From Pseudomonas spelaei (GTDB lineage: Bacteria > Pseudomonadota > Gammaproteobacteria > Pseudomonadales > Pseudomonadaceae), in NCBI RefSeq assembly GCF_009724245.1, contig NZ_WNNK01000041.1:1-36444 (forward strand): a stretch of DNA of 36,444 nt, given 5' to 3'. Under the pieces are notes generated by a model. It did not search any database. It was not told the origin of the DNA and saw only the letters and a program-made list of their open reading frames with translations. The translations under genes were made by a program, and so were the position numbers. This document shows, in pieces, positions 23,760-32,330 of this stretch (positions are counted from its first letter, which is position 1; the number at the start of each line of letters is the position of its first letter).

Positions 23760-25175
23760 CTACACACTCGTCGTTTTCAGAATGGTCGAGGTCGATCCTG
23801 CCGCTTTGAACAGCGCCAGCGCACGCTGATCAGCAGCATAGGCCACATTGATACGCAGCCAGTCGCTATGTACGCCCGCCGGGTTGAACAGCGAACCCTG
23901 CGACAGCAAAACCCCAAGTTTACGAGCCCTGGCCTGCAACTGCGGACGGCGGGCCACGCAAGGCCTGGCCCAAACAAACATGCCACCTGCCGGCACGGCA
24001 AAGACCTCCCACTCTTCGTCCTCCAGCACCTGCAAGGTCATGGTCATTTCAGTGCTCAGGCGCTTGCGTAGTCGCTGCACCCATTTACGATAAGTGCCAT
24101 TGGCCAATAAGGTTGCCACCACCGCCTCGGCAAATCGCGAAGTACCGATGCCGGTCAGGGTCTTGACCTTGACCAGTTGCGCGATGATTGCCGTACTGGC
24201 GGTCAGATAACCCACCCGCAGGGCACTGCTGAGGGTCTTGGAAAAACTCGAGACATAGATGACCCGGTCTTCGTGGGGCAACGCCGACAACCGTGTGCAG
24301 TTAGCGTGTTGCAAATCACCATAGACGTCTTCTTCGACAATGAAGAAGTCCTGGGCATGAGCCAGTTGCAGCAATCGCTCCGCTACCACCAGAGACAGGC
24401 TGGTACCGGTCGGGTTGTGATAGAGGCTGTTGATGAACAGGCACTTGGGACGATGTACCAGCAGTAACGCCTCCAGCGCCGCAATATCCGGGCCGCCATG
24501 GGTGCGGGGAACCTCTAGCAGTTTGACGCCGTGAAACGCCAATAAACGGTACAAGTTGGCGTATCCCGGGCTTTCAACCACCACCGTGTCACCTGCCTTG
24601 AGCAATGTGCGTATCAGTAGGTCCAGGGCATGGCTGGCGCCCTGAGTGGTCATGATACGGTCGAGACTGGTGGCAATCCGAATATGGGTCAGGCGCCTGA
24701 GCAGTTGCTCGCGCAACGCCGTCAGCCCAAGCGGCGTGCTGTAGTTGAATAGCCCTGCGGTATTGGTGCGGGTGACTTCACGAATGGCATAGATGATGTC
24801 GTCACTTTCACGCCATGCGTCGGGCAGCCAGCCGCACCCCAGTTTCAATTCACCCAGTGGGTTATCGGTGAAACTTCCCCATCCTTGTTCCGCGCCCTCA
24901 TACCATTGGCTTTCGCCCTTGGGGCCGCTGGCTACAAGTTGCTCGGCAACGAAAAACCCGGAACCTTGTCTTGATGCCAGCAACCCTTGCGCCACCATCC
25001 GTTCGAATGCCTCGATGACACTGGACTGGCTGAGCAAGTTGTCACGGGCCAATTGTCGGATGGGCGGCAAGCGCGTCCCAGGGCTTACCCCGCTCTGTCG
25101 AATCCACTCGGCAACCGCACTGACGATCTGCTGAACTACCGGTACAAGGGCCTGTCGATCAATCCCTAAATCCAT
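23760..25175 (-). CDS. MocR-type GntR/aminotransferase transcriptional regulator
   Basis: This 471-residue regulator joins a GntR winged HTH (about 8-78; GTRLPPIRQLARDNLLSQSSVIEAFERM) to a fold-type I aminotransferase domain (about 120-460). The PLP lysine is Lys313 in SSFSKTLSSALRVGYL, and HNPTGTS (253-259) and DVYGDL are the usual cofactor contacts. Such MocR/PdxR proteins sense PLP-amino acid adducts and often regulate the gene next to them. The upstream region 25176-25379 is AT-rich and should hold its promoter; the SDR gene lies behind it on the same strand, and no divergent target is adjacent, so the regulated gene is uncertain. Confidence 0.92.
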   Translation of the reverse strand: MDLGIDRQALVPVVQQIVSAVAEWIRQSGVSPGTRLPPIRQLARDNLLSQSSVIEAFERMVAQGLLASRQGSGFFVAEQLVASGPKGESQWYEGAEQGWGSFTDNPLGELKLGCGWLPDAWRESDDIIYAIREVTRTNTAGLFNYSTPLGLTALREQLLRRLTHIRIATSLDRIMTTQGASHALDLLIRTLLKAGDTVVVESPGYANLYRLLAFHGVKLLEVPRTHGGPDIAALEALLLVHRPKCLFINSLYHNPTGTSLSLVVAERLLQLAHAQDFFIVEEDVYGDLQHANCTRLSALPHEDRVIYVSSFSKTLSSALRVGYLTASTAIIAQLVKVKTLTGIGTSRFAEAVVATLLANGTYRKWVQRLRKRLSTEMTMTLQVLEDEEWEVFAVPAGGMFVWARPCVARRPQLQARARKLGVLLSQGSLFNPAGVHSDWLRINVAYAADQRALALFKAAGSTSTILKTTSV

Positions 25176-25379
25176 GAGCCACCCACTTCAACTGTTTGTC
25201 ATTTAAACCCAAAACAGTTAAGCACAGCCGCTGGTGAGCGCCGCTCAAAATATTTATTAAATCATTGATTTTATTGATTTATTTACCTATAGAAACACAT
25301 TCTGAAGCGGCATCTGGCCACCTACGGAAACGCCCCACAGCACCTCGAAGGTATTCTGATCAGGTAAGGGCTTGTGGTC
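25176..25379. other. AT-rich intergenic region upstream of the MocR-type gene
   Basis: About 204 bp with a run of A/T (25248-25290, containing TATTTATTAAAT and TTATTGATTTATTT) that is unusual for this GC-rich window. It is the likely promoter region of the MocR-type gene, reading leftwards. No clear terminator is seen for the SDR gene that ends at 25380. Confidence 0.4.
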
Positions 25380-26141
25380 CTAGATAGCCGTGGCGCCACC
25401 GTCCACGGCCAACGCTTGCCCCGTGGTGAAGGCAGCACCGTCGCTGCACAAATAGAGCACAGCACTGGCGATTTCCCCAACCGTACCAATACGCCCGACC
25501 GGGTGCATGGCGGCGGCAAATTCTGCCTTCCTTGGATCCGCCTCGTAAGCGCGACGGAACATGTCGGTGTCGATCACCGCCGGGCAGACCGCGTTGACCC
25601 GAATTTTCTTTTTCGCATACTCAATGGCCGCAGACTTGGTCAGGCCAATGACCGCATGCTTGGAAGCGGCATAAATACTCATCTTCGGCGCAGCGCCCAA
25701 CCCGGCCACCGACGCCGTATTGACGATCGCCCCGCCGCCCTGGGCCAGCAGCAACGGCAACTGGTACTTCATGCACAACCACACGCCCTTGACGTTGACC
25801 CCCATGATGGCGTCGAACTCTTCCAGGCTGCCATCGGCCAGCTTGCCCTTCTCGATCTCGATCCCGGCGTTGTTAAAGGCATAGTCCAGCCGGCCATAAG
25901 TGGCCACGGTTTGCTGCATCAACTGCTGTACATCCGCGTCCAGGGTGACGTTGCAGCGCACGAAAATCGCCTCGCCACCGGCCTGATGGATCAGCGCCAC
26001 CGTACCTTCGCCTCCCGCCACATCCAGATCGGCGACGACCACTTTCAAACCTTCATCGGCAAACGCCAATGCCGTGGCGCGGCCAATGCCGTTGGCCGCA
26101 CCGGTGACCAGGGCGACCTGGCCGGAAAACGTCATGCTCAT
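25380..26141 (-). CDS. Short-chain dehydrogenase/reductase (SDR)
   Basis: This 253-residue classical SDR is an NAD(P)-dependent oxidoreductase. The cofactor motif is TGAANGIG (13-20), with an acidic residue in ADLD (39-40 region) that favours NAD. NNAG (90-93) and the catalytic Ser144, Tyr157 and Lys161 (SIYAASK) are all present, and the C-terminus ends in the usual VDGGATAI. The substrate cannot be told. AAGGATCC precedes the ATG at 26141. It is divergent from the MDR reductase across about 226 bp. Confidence 0.92.
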   Translation of the reverse strand: MSMTFSGQVALVTGAANGIGRATALAFADEGLKVVVADLDVAGGEGTVALIHQAGGEAIFVRCNVTLDADVQQLMQQTVATYGRLDYAFNNAGIEIEKGKLADGSLEEFDAIMGVNVKGVWLCMKYQLPLLLAQGGGAIVNTASVAGLGAAPKMSIYAASKHAVIGLTKSAAIEYAKKKIRVNAVCPAVIDTDMFRRAYEADPRKAEFAAAMHPVGRIGTVGEIASAVLYLCSDGAAFTTGQALAVDGGATAI

Positions 26142-26204
26142 GGTTGGATCCTTGGATGGAATGCCCGTTGACCCAGTCTAGCCACTGGTCACGCAGCCAC
26201 GTCA

Positions 26205-26229
26205 GCACTATCAGAGGACCGGTTAGTGC
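26205..26229. other. Inverted repeat in the SDR/MDR divergent region
   Basis: GCACTA and TAGTGC flank a 13-nt centre, midway between the two divergent start codons. It is a possible operator for a regulator of one or both genes. The arms are short, so this is a weak call. Confidence 0.3.
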
Positions 26230-26367
26230 TTCATGAGTGGCGGTGATAAGTCTGCCGCGCTCACTATCATCACAACCTATCGGCGGGCATTCGCACCCGT
26301 CGGCCCAGCTTGCTCCCCGCACCAAGAGGGACTATCACTCAAGGTTCACTTCTTCAGAGTCCCTGCC

Positions 26368-27372
26368 ATGACTGCCCAGACCAACCGCCAATTCCTGCTC
26401 GCCAAACGCCCGGTCGGCGCGGCTACCCGGGATACGTTTACCTACCAGGAAGTGCCGGTAGGCACGCCTCAGGAGGGGCAGATTCTGGTGCGCAACGAGT
26501 ACCTGTCACTGGACCCGGCGATGCGCGGCTGGATGAATGAAGGTAAATCCTACATTCCACCGGTTGGCATTGGCGAAGTCATGCGGGCACTGGGCGTGGG
26601 CAAGGTTATTGCGTCGAACAGCCCCAAATTTGCAGTGGGTGACTACGTGAATGGTGCCCTGGGCGTGCAGGATTACTTCCTCGGTGAGCCGCGAGGGTTC
26701 TACAAGGTCGACCCAAAACTGGCACCACTGCCGCGTTATCTGTCGGCACTGGGGATGACGGGGATGACCGCCTACTTCGCCCTGCTCGACACCGGTGCGC
26801 CGAAGGCTGGAGAAACCGTGGTCATTTCCGGCGCGGCCGGTGCGGTCGGCAGCATTGCCGGGCAAATCGCCAAGATCAAAGGTTGCCGCGTGGTGGGGAT
26901 CGCCGGGGGCGCCGACAAGTGCAAGTTCCTGGTGGATGAGCTGGGGTTTGACGCGGCTATCGACTACAAAAACGAAGACGTACACGTCGGCCTCAAGCGT
27001 GAATGCCCCAAAGGTGTGGACGTGTATTTCGATAACGTCGGCGGCGACATTCTCGACGCGGTGCTGAGCCGACTGGCGTTGAAGGCCCGGGTAGTGATTT
27101 GCGGTGCGATCAGCCAGTACAACAACAAAGAGGCGGTAAAAGGACCGGCCAACTACTTGTCATTACTGGTCAATCGGGCCCGTATGGAAGGTTTTGTGGT
27201 GACGGACCATGCGGCGAACTATGCCAGCGCCGGGCAGGAAATGGGCGGCTGGATGGCGCAGGGCAAGCTCAAGAGCAAGGAAGATATTGTCGAGGGCCTG
27301 GAGACGTTCCCGGAAACGTTGATGAAGTTGTTCAACGGGGAGAACTTCGGGAAGTTGGTGTTGAAGGTGTAG
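26368..27372 (+). CDS. NADP-dependent MDR reductase (CurA / leukotriene B4 dehydrogenase-like)
   Basis: This 334-residue medium-chain reductase belongs to the zinc-independent group that includes CurA and the LTB4 12-hydroxydehydrogenase/prostaglandin reductase. Marks are the N-terminal LAKRPVG, the YLSLDPAMRGWM motif, LGMTGMTAYFALLD, the NADPH-binding ISGAAGAVGSIAGQIAK and FDNVGGDILDAVL; zinc ligands are absent. It likely reduces alpha,beta-unsaturated aldehydes or ketones. I start it at the ATG at 26368 (MTAQTNRQFLL); the upstream open frame from 26233 has no family resemblance. The stop codon is embedded in a hairpin. Confidence 0.92.
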   Translation: MTAQTNRQFLLAKRPVGAATRDTFTYQEVPVGTPQEGQILVRNEYLSLDPAMRGWMNEGKSYIPPVGIGEVMRALGVGKVIASNSPKFAVGDYVNGALGVQDYFLGEPRGFYKVDPKLAPLPRYLSALGMTGMTAYFALLDTGAPKAGETVVISGAAGAVGSIAGQIAKIKGCRVVGIAGGADKCKFLVDELGFDAAIDYKNEDVHVGLKRECPKGVDVYFDNVGGDILDAVLSRLALKARVVICGAISQYNNKEAVKGPANYLSLLVNRARMEGFVVTDHAANYASAGQEMGGWMAQGKLKSKEDIVEGLETFPETLMKLFNGENFGKLVLKV

Positions 27373-27391
27373 CAGCGTTCGCTCCTACACC
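27366..27391. repeat. REP-like hairpin spanning the MDR stop codon
   Basis: GGTGTAGCAGCG and CGCTCCTACACC form a 12-bp stem (one mismatch) with a TT loop. The TAG stop of the reductase (27370-27372) lies in the left arm. It fits the TGTAGGAGCG-type extragenic palindromes of pseudomonads and may end transcription from both convergent genes. Confidence 0.7.
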
Positions 27392-27403
27392 TGGGCCTCG
27401 CTA

Positions 27404-28102
27404 TCAGGCGATCTCGGCAACCACCGCCGCCAACGCCTTGGCCGGGTCGGCTGCCTGGCTGATCGGGCGGCCGATTACCAGGTAATCGGAACCGGCGTCC
27501 AGTGCCTGGCGCGGAGTCAGGATACGGCGCTGGTCGTCCTGTGCACTGCCCGCCGGGCGAATCCCCGGGGTGACCAGTTGCAGGGACGGATGGGCGGTTT
27601 TCAACGCCTGGGCTTCCAGCGCCGAACACACCAAACCATCCAGACCAGCCTTTTGCGCCAGTGCCGCCAGACGCAACACCTGCTCCTGCGGCTCGATATC
27701 CAGGCCGATACCCGCCAGGTCTTCTCGCTCCATGCTGGTCAGCACGGTCACGCCAATCAGCAGGGGCTTGGGGCCGGTGCGCTGGTCCAGCACATCGCGG
27801 CAGGCCGCCATCATGCGCAAACCGCCGGAACAGTGAACGTTGACCATCCACACGCCCATCTCGGCAGCGGCCTTGACCGCCATGGCCGTGGTGTTGGGGA
27901 TATCGTGGAATTTCAGGTCAAGGAACACCTCGAAGCCTTTGTCACGCAAGGTGCCAACGATTTCCGCCGCGCAACTGGTGAACAGTTCCTTGCCGACCTT
28001 GACCCGGCACAGTTTCGGGTCCAACTGGTCAGCCAGCTTCAGTGCGGCGTCACGGGTGGGGTAATCCAGGGCGACGATGATAGGAGTCTGGCAGACGGAC
28101 AT
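27404..28102 (-). CDS. pyrF: Orotidine 5'-phosphate decarboxylase
   Basis: This 232-residue TIM-barrel enzyme performs the last step of UMP synthesis, decarboxylating OMP. The catalytic Asp-Lys-x-x-Asp array is in LDLKFHDIPNT (Asp62, Lys64, Asp67), IVALDYP starts the first strand, KVGKELF gives another lysine contact, and VTPGIRPAG plus VIGRPIS bind the phosphate. The length is typical for the bacterial type I enzyme. The ATG at 28102 is preceded by CTGAGAG. It converges on the MDR gene and is divergent from the two-component operon. Confidence 0.97.
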   Translation of the reverse strand: MSVCQTPIIVALDYPTRDAALKLADQLDPKLCRVKVGKELFTSCAAEIVGTLRDKGFEVFLDLKFHDIPNTTAMAVKAAAEMGVWMVNVHCSGGLRMMAACRDVLDQRTGPKPLLIGVTVLTSMEREDLAGIGLDIEPQEQVLRLAALAQKAGLDGLVCSALEAQALKTAHPSLQLVTPGIRPAGSAQDDQRRILTPRQALDAGSDYLVIGRPISQAADPAKALAAVVAEIA

Positions 28103-28317
28103 TGGAATGGGCTCTCAGGCAAGTCGAAATCGGCGCGGATTGTAGCGCAAGCAGCGCCTTTGCGGGATCCGATGATCGGTAAATCCTCAGGATTCGGCCA
28201 TTGACCGGCAAATATTTCAAAGTAGATACATTCACGACATGTCTACAACACGCCTGAAGACTAGCCTCGCCCCATGACCCGAGCGGCCAGCACTTCCAGC
28301 CACAGGATTGGGCGCCT

Positions 28318-29148
28318 ATGCTGGACGTGACAACCTCGCCGCCGCCCTTGGGCCCAGCGGCCAACCAGGCAGATGATCGCACTATGCAAACCACACCCTT
28401 CGCGCTGAATGACGATCAAAAAGGTACTGGCCCCGCCGACGACAAGCGCTGGAACACCCGCGCGCTGATTGTCGACGACGATGTGCCGATCCGCGAACTG
28501 CTGATCGATTACCTGGCCCGCTTCGGCATTCTTGCCAGCGGCGTGACCGACGGCGCCGCCATGCGCCAGGCCATGCTGGCCGAAACCTTTGACGTGGTGG
28601 TACTCGACCTGATGCTGCCCGGTGAAGATGGCCTGTCGTTGTGCCGTTGGCTGCGGGCCGAGTCGGACATCCCGATCCTGATGCTCACCGCCCGTTGCGA
28701 GCCCACCGACCGCATCATCGGCCTGGAACTGGGGGCCGACGACTACATGTCCAAACCCTTCGAACCCCGTGAGTTGGTAGCACGGATCCAGACCATTCTG
28801 CGCCGGGTGCGCGACGATCGGACCGAGCAGCGGGCCAATATCCGTTTCGATAACTGGCGCCTGAACAGCGTATTGCGCCAATTGGTGGCCGATGACGGCC
28901 TGGTAGTGCCACTGTCCAACGCCGAGTTTCGCTTGTTGTGGGTATTTATCGAGCGCCCGCGCCGGGTGCTGAGTCGCGAGCAGTTGCTGGATGCAGCCCG
29001 TGGTCGCTCCATCGAAGCCTTTGATCGCAGCATTGACCTGTTGGTGTCGCGTCTACGACAAAAGCTGGGGGATGACCCTAAAGCACCGCAACTGATCAAA
29101 ACCGTGCGCGGCGAAGGCTATCTGTTCGACGCCCGGGATATCGGTTAA
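28318..29148 (+). CDS. OmpR-family response regulator
   Basis: This 276-residue response regulator has a receiver domain (about 48-165) with the phosphoacceptor aspartate in VVVLDLMLPGEDG, DDD in the acidic pocket and the KPFEP lysine, followed by an OmpR-type winged HTH (about 180-275; SNAEFRLLWVFIE, RSIDLLVSRLRQKL, IKTVRGEGYLFD). There is an N-terminal extension of about 45 residues before the receiver domain. The ATG at 28318 has AGGA about 10 nt upstream; the ATG at 28384 would give 254 residues but lacks a Shine-Dalgarno sequence, so the start is not certain. The stop overlaps the kinase start (TAATG). The two form a standard two-component pair. Confidence 0.92.
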   Translation: MLDVTTSPPPLGPAANQADDRTMQTTPFALNDDQKGTGPADDKRWNTRALIVDDDVPIRELLIDYLARFGILASGVTDGAAMRQAMLAETFDVVVLDLMLPGEDGLSLCRWLRAESDIPILMLTARCEPTDRIIGLELGADDYMSKPFEPRELVARIQTILRRVRDDRTEQRANIRFDNWRLNSVLRQLVADDGLVVPLSNAEFRLLWVFIERPRRVLSREQLLDAARGRSIEAFDRSIDLLVSRLRQKLGDDPKAPQLIKTVRGEGYLFDARDIG

Positions 29149-30185
29149 TGCGCAACGCCTTTAACACGCTGTTCGGCCGGCTGTTTGGTGTGTTGTTGGT
29201 GGCCATTGTCCTGGCCCATGTGCTCGCCTTCTTCTGGTTTCACCACTACGGCCCGCCACCACCACCGCCCCATGAAACATTTATCGAACAACCCGACGGC
29301 ACCCTGACACCCATGCCCAAAGCTCATCATCGGCCTTGGTTTGGAGGCCCGGTGGTCCCCCTGACATTCCAATTCATCTCGTTGATCATCGCCGCCTGGT
29401 ACGGTGCCAAACTGCTCAGCCGGCCGATCCAGCGCCTGAGCGCGGCGGCCGAGCGCTTGAGCGTCGACCTCAATAGCCCGCCGCTGGATGAATCCGGCCC
29501 CCGAGAAGCACGCCAGGCAGCATCGACCTTCAACTTGATGCAAAAACGCATCCGCGAGCAGGTCACACAGCGGGCGCGCATGCTCGGGGCCGTCTCACAT
29601 GACCTGCGTACCCCACTGTCACGGCTCAAACTGCGCCTGGAACAGATCGAAGACACCAAACTGCAGGGCCAGATGCGCCAGGATCTGGACGACATGATCG
29701 GCATGCTCGACGCCACCCTCAGCTACCTGCACGAGCAACGCACCAGCGAAACCCGGCATTGGCTGGATGTGCAGGCGTTGGTGGAGTCCCTCAGCGAAAA
29801 CGCCCAGGACCGAGGTTCGGACGTGCAATGCAGTGGGCAGTGCGCGCCGTTGCAGGTACAGCCGATGGCCCTGCGCTCAAGCCTCAATAACCTCATCGAT
29901 AATGCACTGAGGTATGCCGGTACCGCGCGCATTGAACTGGCCGATAGCCCTCAAGCCCTTGTGGTGCGAGTCATCGACCATGGACCGGGGATCGCCGCAG
30001 ATAAGCGTGAAGCCGTGTTCGAACCCTTTTTCAGACTGGAGGGTTCGCGTAACCGCAACTCCGGCGGAGTGGGTTTGGGGATGACCATTGCCAGGGAAGC
30101 AGTGGAGCGGCTCGGTGGAAAGTTGAGCCTGGAGGAAACACCAGGGGGCGGGTTGACAGCCGTCATGTGGCTGCCCCGGGCGTAA
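29148..30185 (+). CDS. Sensor histidine kinase (EnvZ-like) with His/Pro-rich periplasmic loop
   Basis: This 345-residue membrane kinase partners the response regulator it overlaps by 1 nt. TM1 is about 10-30 and TM2 about 70-88. The short loop between them (31-69) holds HH, a run of six prolines, H42, and HHRPW at 60-64. A HAMP domain follows (about 90-142). The phosphoacceptor is His151 in AVSHDLRTPLSRLK, and the ATPase domain has LNNLIDNALRYAG (N box), VIDHGPGIA (G1) and GGVGLGMTIA (G2). It should autophosphorylate and pass phosphate to the upstream regulator. The histidines could suggest metal or pH sensing, but this is inference. Confidence 0.93.
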   Translation: MRNAFNTLFGRLFGVLLVAIVLAHVLAFFWFHHYGPPPPPPHETFIEQPDGTLTPMPKAHHRPWFGGPVVPLTFQFISLIIAAWYGAKLLSRPIQRLSAAAERLSVDLNSPPLDESGPREARQAASTFNLMQKRIREQVTQRARMLGAVSHDLRTPLSRLKLRLEQIEDTKLQGQMRQDLDDMIGMLDATLSYLHEQRTSETRHWLDVQALVESLSENAQDRGSDVQCSGQCAPLQVQPMALRSSLNNLIDNALRYAGTARIELADSPQALVVRVIDHGPGIAADKREAVFEPFFRLEGSRNRNSGGVGLGMTIAREAVERLGGKLSLEETPGGGLTAVMWLPRA

Positions 30186-30190
30186 CGTGC

Positions 30191-30215
30191 TGATCGCTCC
30201 GTGCGGGAGCGATCA
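30191..30215. terminator. Hairpin between convergent kinase and AI-2E genes
   Basis: TGATCGCTCC and GGAGCGATCA form a perfect 10-bp stem with a 5-nt loop, in the 41-bp gap between convergent stop codons. No T-tract follows on either strand, so it may be a 3' end stabiliser rather than an intrinsic terminator. Confidence 0.5.
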
Positions 30216-30226
30216 TGCAGTACCGA

Positions 30227-31291
30227 TTATTGACCCGCCTTGTCTTCCCGACGCGCCTGGGCCTGGCTGTTACTCCAGTCGATCAACAAGCTGTAAGCCA
30301 CCGCCAGCAGCGTCGGCCCGATAAACAAGCCGATAAAGCCAAAGGCAATCAACCCACCAAACACTCCCAGCAGCACGATCACCAACGGCAGGTTGCCGCC
30401 ACGGCTGATCAGGTACGGCTTGAGCACGTTGTCCACGCCGCTGATGATGAACGTGCCCCACACCCCGAGGAACACCGCGTAGGTGTAATCACCTTTCCAC
30501 GCCAGCCACGCTGTGGCCGGAATCCAGATCAGCGGCGGGCCCATGGGAATCAGGCTGAGCAGGAACGTCACGATCCCCAGCACCAGCGCCCCCGGGACGC
30601 CGGCAATCAGGAACCCGATCAACGCCAGCAACGCCTGGGCAGCCGCCGTGCCGATCACGCCATTGACCACTCGTTGCACCGTACCCGCCACCAGTTCGAT
30701 GTAGTAGCTGGCGCGGTCACCGATCAGGCGCTCCAGCAGGCGGTGGGCAAACATCGCCAGGCGCGGCCCATCCCGATAGAAAAAGAACACGAACACCAGG
30801 CTCAGGGTCAGTTCGAGGATACCGCCACCGATCTGCGCGCTACGGGCCAGCAACCAGTTGCCGACCTGTCCCAGGTAGGGCTTCAGGCTGGCGATCAGTG
30901 CAGTACCTTGTTGGTCGATGCTGTCCCACATGCCCACCAACCGCTCACCCACTAGAGGGATGGAACCCAGCCAGGCGGGTGAATGGGGCAAGCCGTCGAC
31001 CTGAATATCCTTGATCAGCACCACGGCGCTGCGCACATGGTCCGCCAGGTTAAAGCCCAGCCAAACCAGCGGTACCGCCACCAACAACATCCAGACCAGG
31101 GTCAGGATGCCGGCGGCCAGGGATTCGCGCCCGCCCAACCAGCGGGTCAGCAGACGCATCAGCGGCCAACTGGCAAACGCCAGCACTGCCCCCCAGAACA
31201 GCGCCGACCAGAACGGCGCCATGACCCAGAAGCTGGCACCAAACAGTACCAGGAGCAGGATCTGCACCAGCAGGCGATCATTGTTGAGCAT
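30227..31291 (-). CDS. AI-2E family transporter (PerM/TqsA-like)
   Basis: This 354-residue membrane protein has about eight hydrophobic segments: a cluster at 8-48, one at 60-85, one at 150-175, then a C-terminal group (210-330) containing IGTAAAQALLALIGFLIAG, GPPLIWIPATAWLAW and LVIVLLGVFGGLIAFGFIGLFIGPTLLA, the last being the family signature. Members export small molecules or act as Na+/H+ antiporters; a few are linked to autoinducer-2. The function here is unresolved. I place the start at the ATG at 31291; the open frame reaches 31351 but the extra N-terminal residues do not look conserved. A REP-like repeat lies 60 bp upstream. Confidence 0.88.
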   Translation of the reverse strand: MLNNDRLLVQILLLVLFGASFWVMAPFWSALFWGAVLAFASWPLMRLLTRWLGGRESLAAGILTLVWMLLVAVPLVWLGFNLADHVRSAVVLIKDIQVDGLPHSPAWLGSIPLVGERLVGMWDSIDQQGTALIASLKPYLGQVGNWLLARSAQIGGGILELTLSLVFVFFFYRDGPRLAMFAHRLLERLIGDRASYYIELVAGTVQRVVNGVIGTAAAQALLALIGFLIAGVPGALVLGIVTFLLSLIPMGPPLIWIPATAWLAWKGDYTYAVFLGVWGTFIISGVDNVLKPYLISRGGNLPLVIVLLGVFGGLIAFGFIGLFIGPTLLAVAYSLLIDWSNSQAQARREDKAGQ

Positions 31292-31351
31292 GTGGTTTCT
31301 CGAAAAGAAGTCTGTAGAGGGAAAGAGCAGCTTGGTCGGTGACCTCGGCAT

Positions 31352-31451
31352 TGTAGCCGCTGCCGAGGCACGAGGCTGCGATGCGGGCCGCAGGACCGCC
31401 CTCGGGGGCCGCTACGCGCCCATCGCAGCCTCGTACCTCGGAGCGGCTACA
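31352..31451. repeat. REPIN-like imperfect palindrome, ~100 bp
   Basis: Arms 31352-31383 (TGTAGCCGCT...GAGGCTGCGATG) and 31421-31451 (CATCGCAGCCTC...AGCGGCTACA) are inverted complements with a few mismatches around a GC-rich centre. This is the well-known long extragenic palindrome of the P. fluorescens group, two REP-like arms in inverted orientation. It lies just 2 bp past the DUF4892 gene stop and separates it from the AI-2E gene. Confidence 0.85.
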
Positions 31452-31453
31452 GG

Positions 31454-32272
31454 TCAGCGTATCAGATGCAGGTGCAGGCCCTTGGCCTCGGCAGTGCCGG
31501 TTTCCAAGCGCGCGGCACGCACGCCTTGCTCGATCAGGCCCTGACGCCAGGCTTCGGCATTGGGCCCAGTCAAACTGACCCGCAAAGTGGCGTCCAGGTT
31601 CAATCCACGGGAAATCAAGGTCAGCCAGGTGGCATCCGGTTCGGCGCCAAGTTTGGGAAAGTCCAGCTCACCGGTACTTTTCAGTTCCCGCAGGAGCGTG
31701 GCCGACGTCGGCAGCAAATCTCCCAGGGGGGCACTGGCGTCGAGTTGCTCGACATGCAGGTAAGCCCGACGATTGCCTCGGGTGATGCCATACAGCGCGA
31801 CCAGCGAATTGTCTTGCGGAGCGGCCAAACGCAACAGCAGGTACTCCTGCTGGCCATCGGCGCCCACCAACTTGGCGTTGCCGAATACCTCATTGGCCCA
31901 CAGGCTGCTTTCCCCGCAATCGCGGGCCTGGCACCAGAACAACAGTTGCGCGCCCTTGGCCTGCAAGGCTTCGCGGGTTGCGGTAAAGGCTGCGCTGGAG
32001 GTGTGTTCGGCAGGAAGCTCATAGGTGATGGCAGTGGCCTGGCCCCGGGCGGTGGCCTGGCCTTCATAGCGCAACTGCCCGCTGATCTTGCGGATCGCAC
32101 CCATCGGGTAGATGCGTTCCTTGTCTTCGGCCGGGCGGTAATCGACGATCTGTGCGTCGGCCTGACGCGCCACGGCAGGCAAATCCTGGCTACCCGGCAC
32201 GTCGGCAGCGAACACCAGCGGGCTGAAACAGCACAGGCCCAAAATACGGATAAATCCTTTCGGCATACTCAT
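31454..32272 (-). CDS. DUF4892-like exported protein
   Basis: This 272-residue protein begins with a signal peptide (PKGFIRILGLCCFSPLVFA, cleavage about residue 22). The body is beta-rich with PVARQADAQIVDYRP-like opening and a central GIT-type segment (SLVALYGITRGNRRAYLHVEQ), which I associate with the DUF4892 family of periplasmic proteins in pseudomonads. Two cysteines in WCQARDCG (about 112-119) could form a disulfide. The ATG at 32272 overlaps the TGA of a preceding 18-codon ORF by 4 nt. The function is unknown. Family assignment from memory, moderate certainty. Confidence 0.75.
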   Translation of the reverse strand: MSMPKGFIRILGLCCFSPLVFAADVPGSQDLPAVARQADAQIVDYRPAEDKERIYPMGAIRKISGQLRYEGQATARGQATAITYELPAEHTSSAAFTATREALQAKGAQLLFWCQARDCGESSLWANEVFGNAKLVGADGQQEYLLLRLAAPQDNSLVALYGITRGNRRAYLHVEQLDASAPLGDLLPTSATLLRELKSTGELDFPKLGAEPDATWLTLISRGLNLDATLRVSLTGPNAEAWRQGLIEQGVRAARLETGTAEAKGLHLHLIR

Positions 32273-32325
32273 TGGGTCAGCGAGCCCTGGCCATACGGGA
32301 TCGCAGCGGTGTTGAGATTGTTCAT
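32269..32325 (-). CDS. Candidate 18-residue leader peptide ORF coupled to the DUF4892 gene
   Basis: Reading on the minus strand from ATG at 32325, the frame encodes MNNLNTAAIPYGQGSLTQ and stops at a TGA that overlaps the ATG of the DUF4892-like gene (ATGA). A strong Shine-Dalgarno stretch AAAGGGAGT lies 5-6 nt before the small ORF start, whereas the downstream gene has none of its own in this stretch. The arrangement suggests that ribosomes translating the small ORF reinitiate on the downstream gene. I do not recognise the peptide. It could also be a relic of an alternative start. Confidence 0.5.
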   Translation of the reverse strand: MNNLNTAAIPYGQGSLTQ

Positions 32326-32330
32326 GGTTG

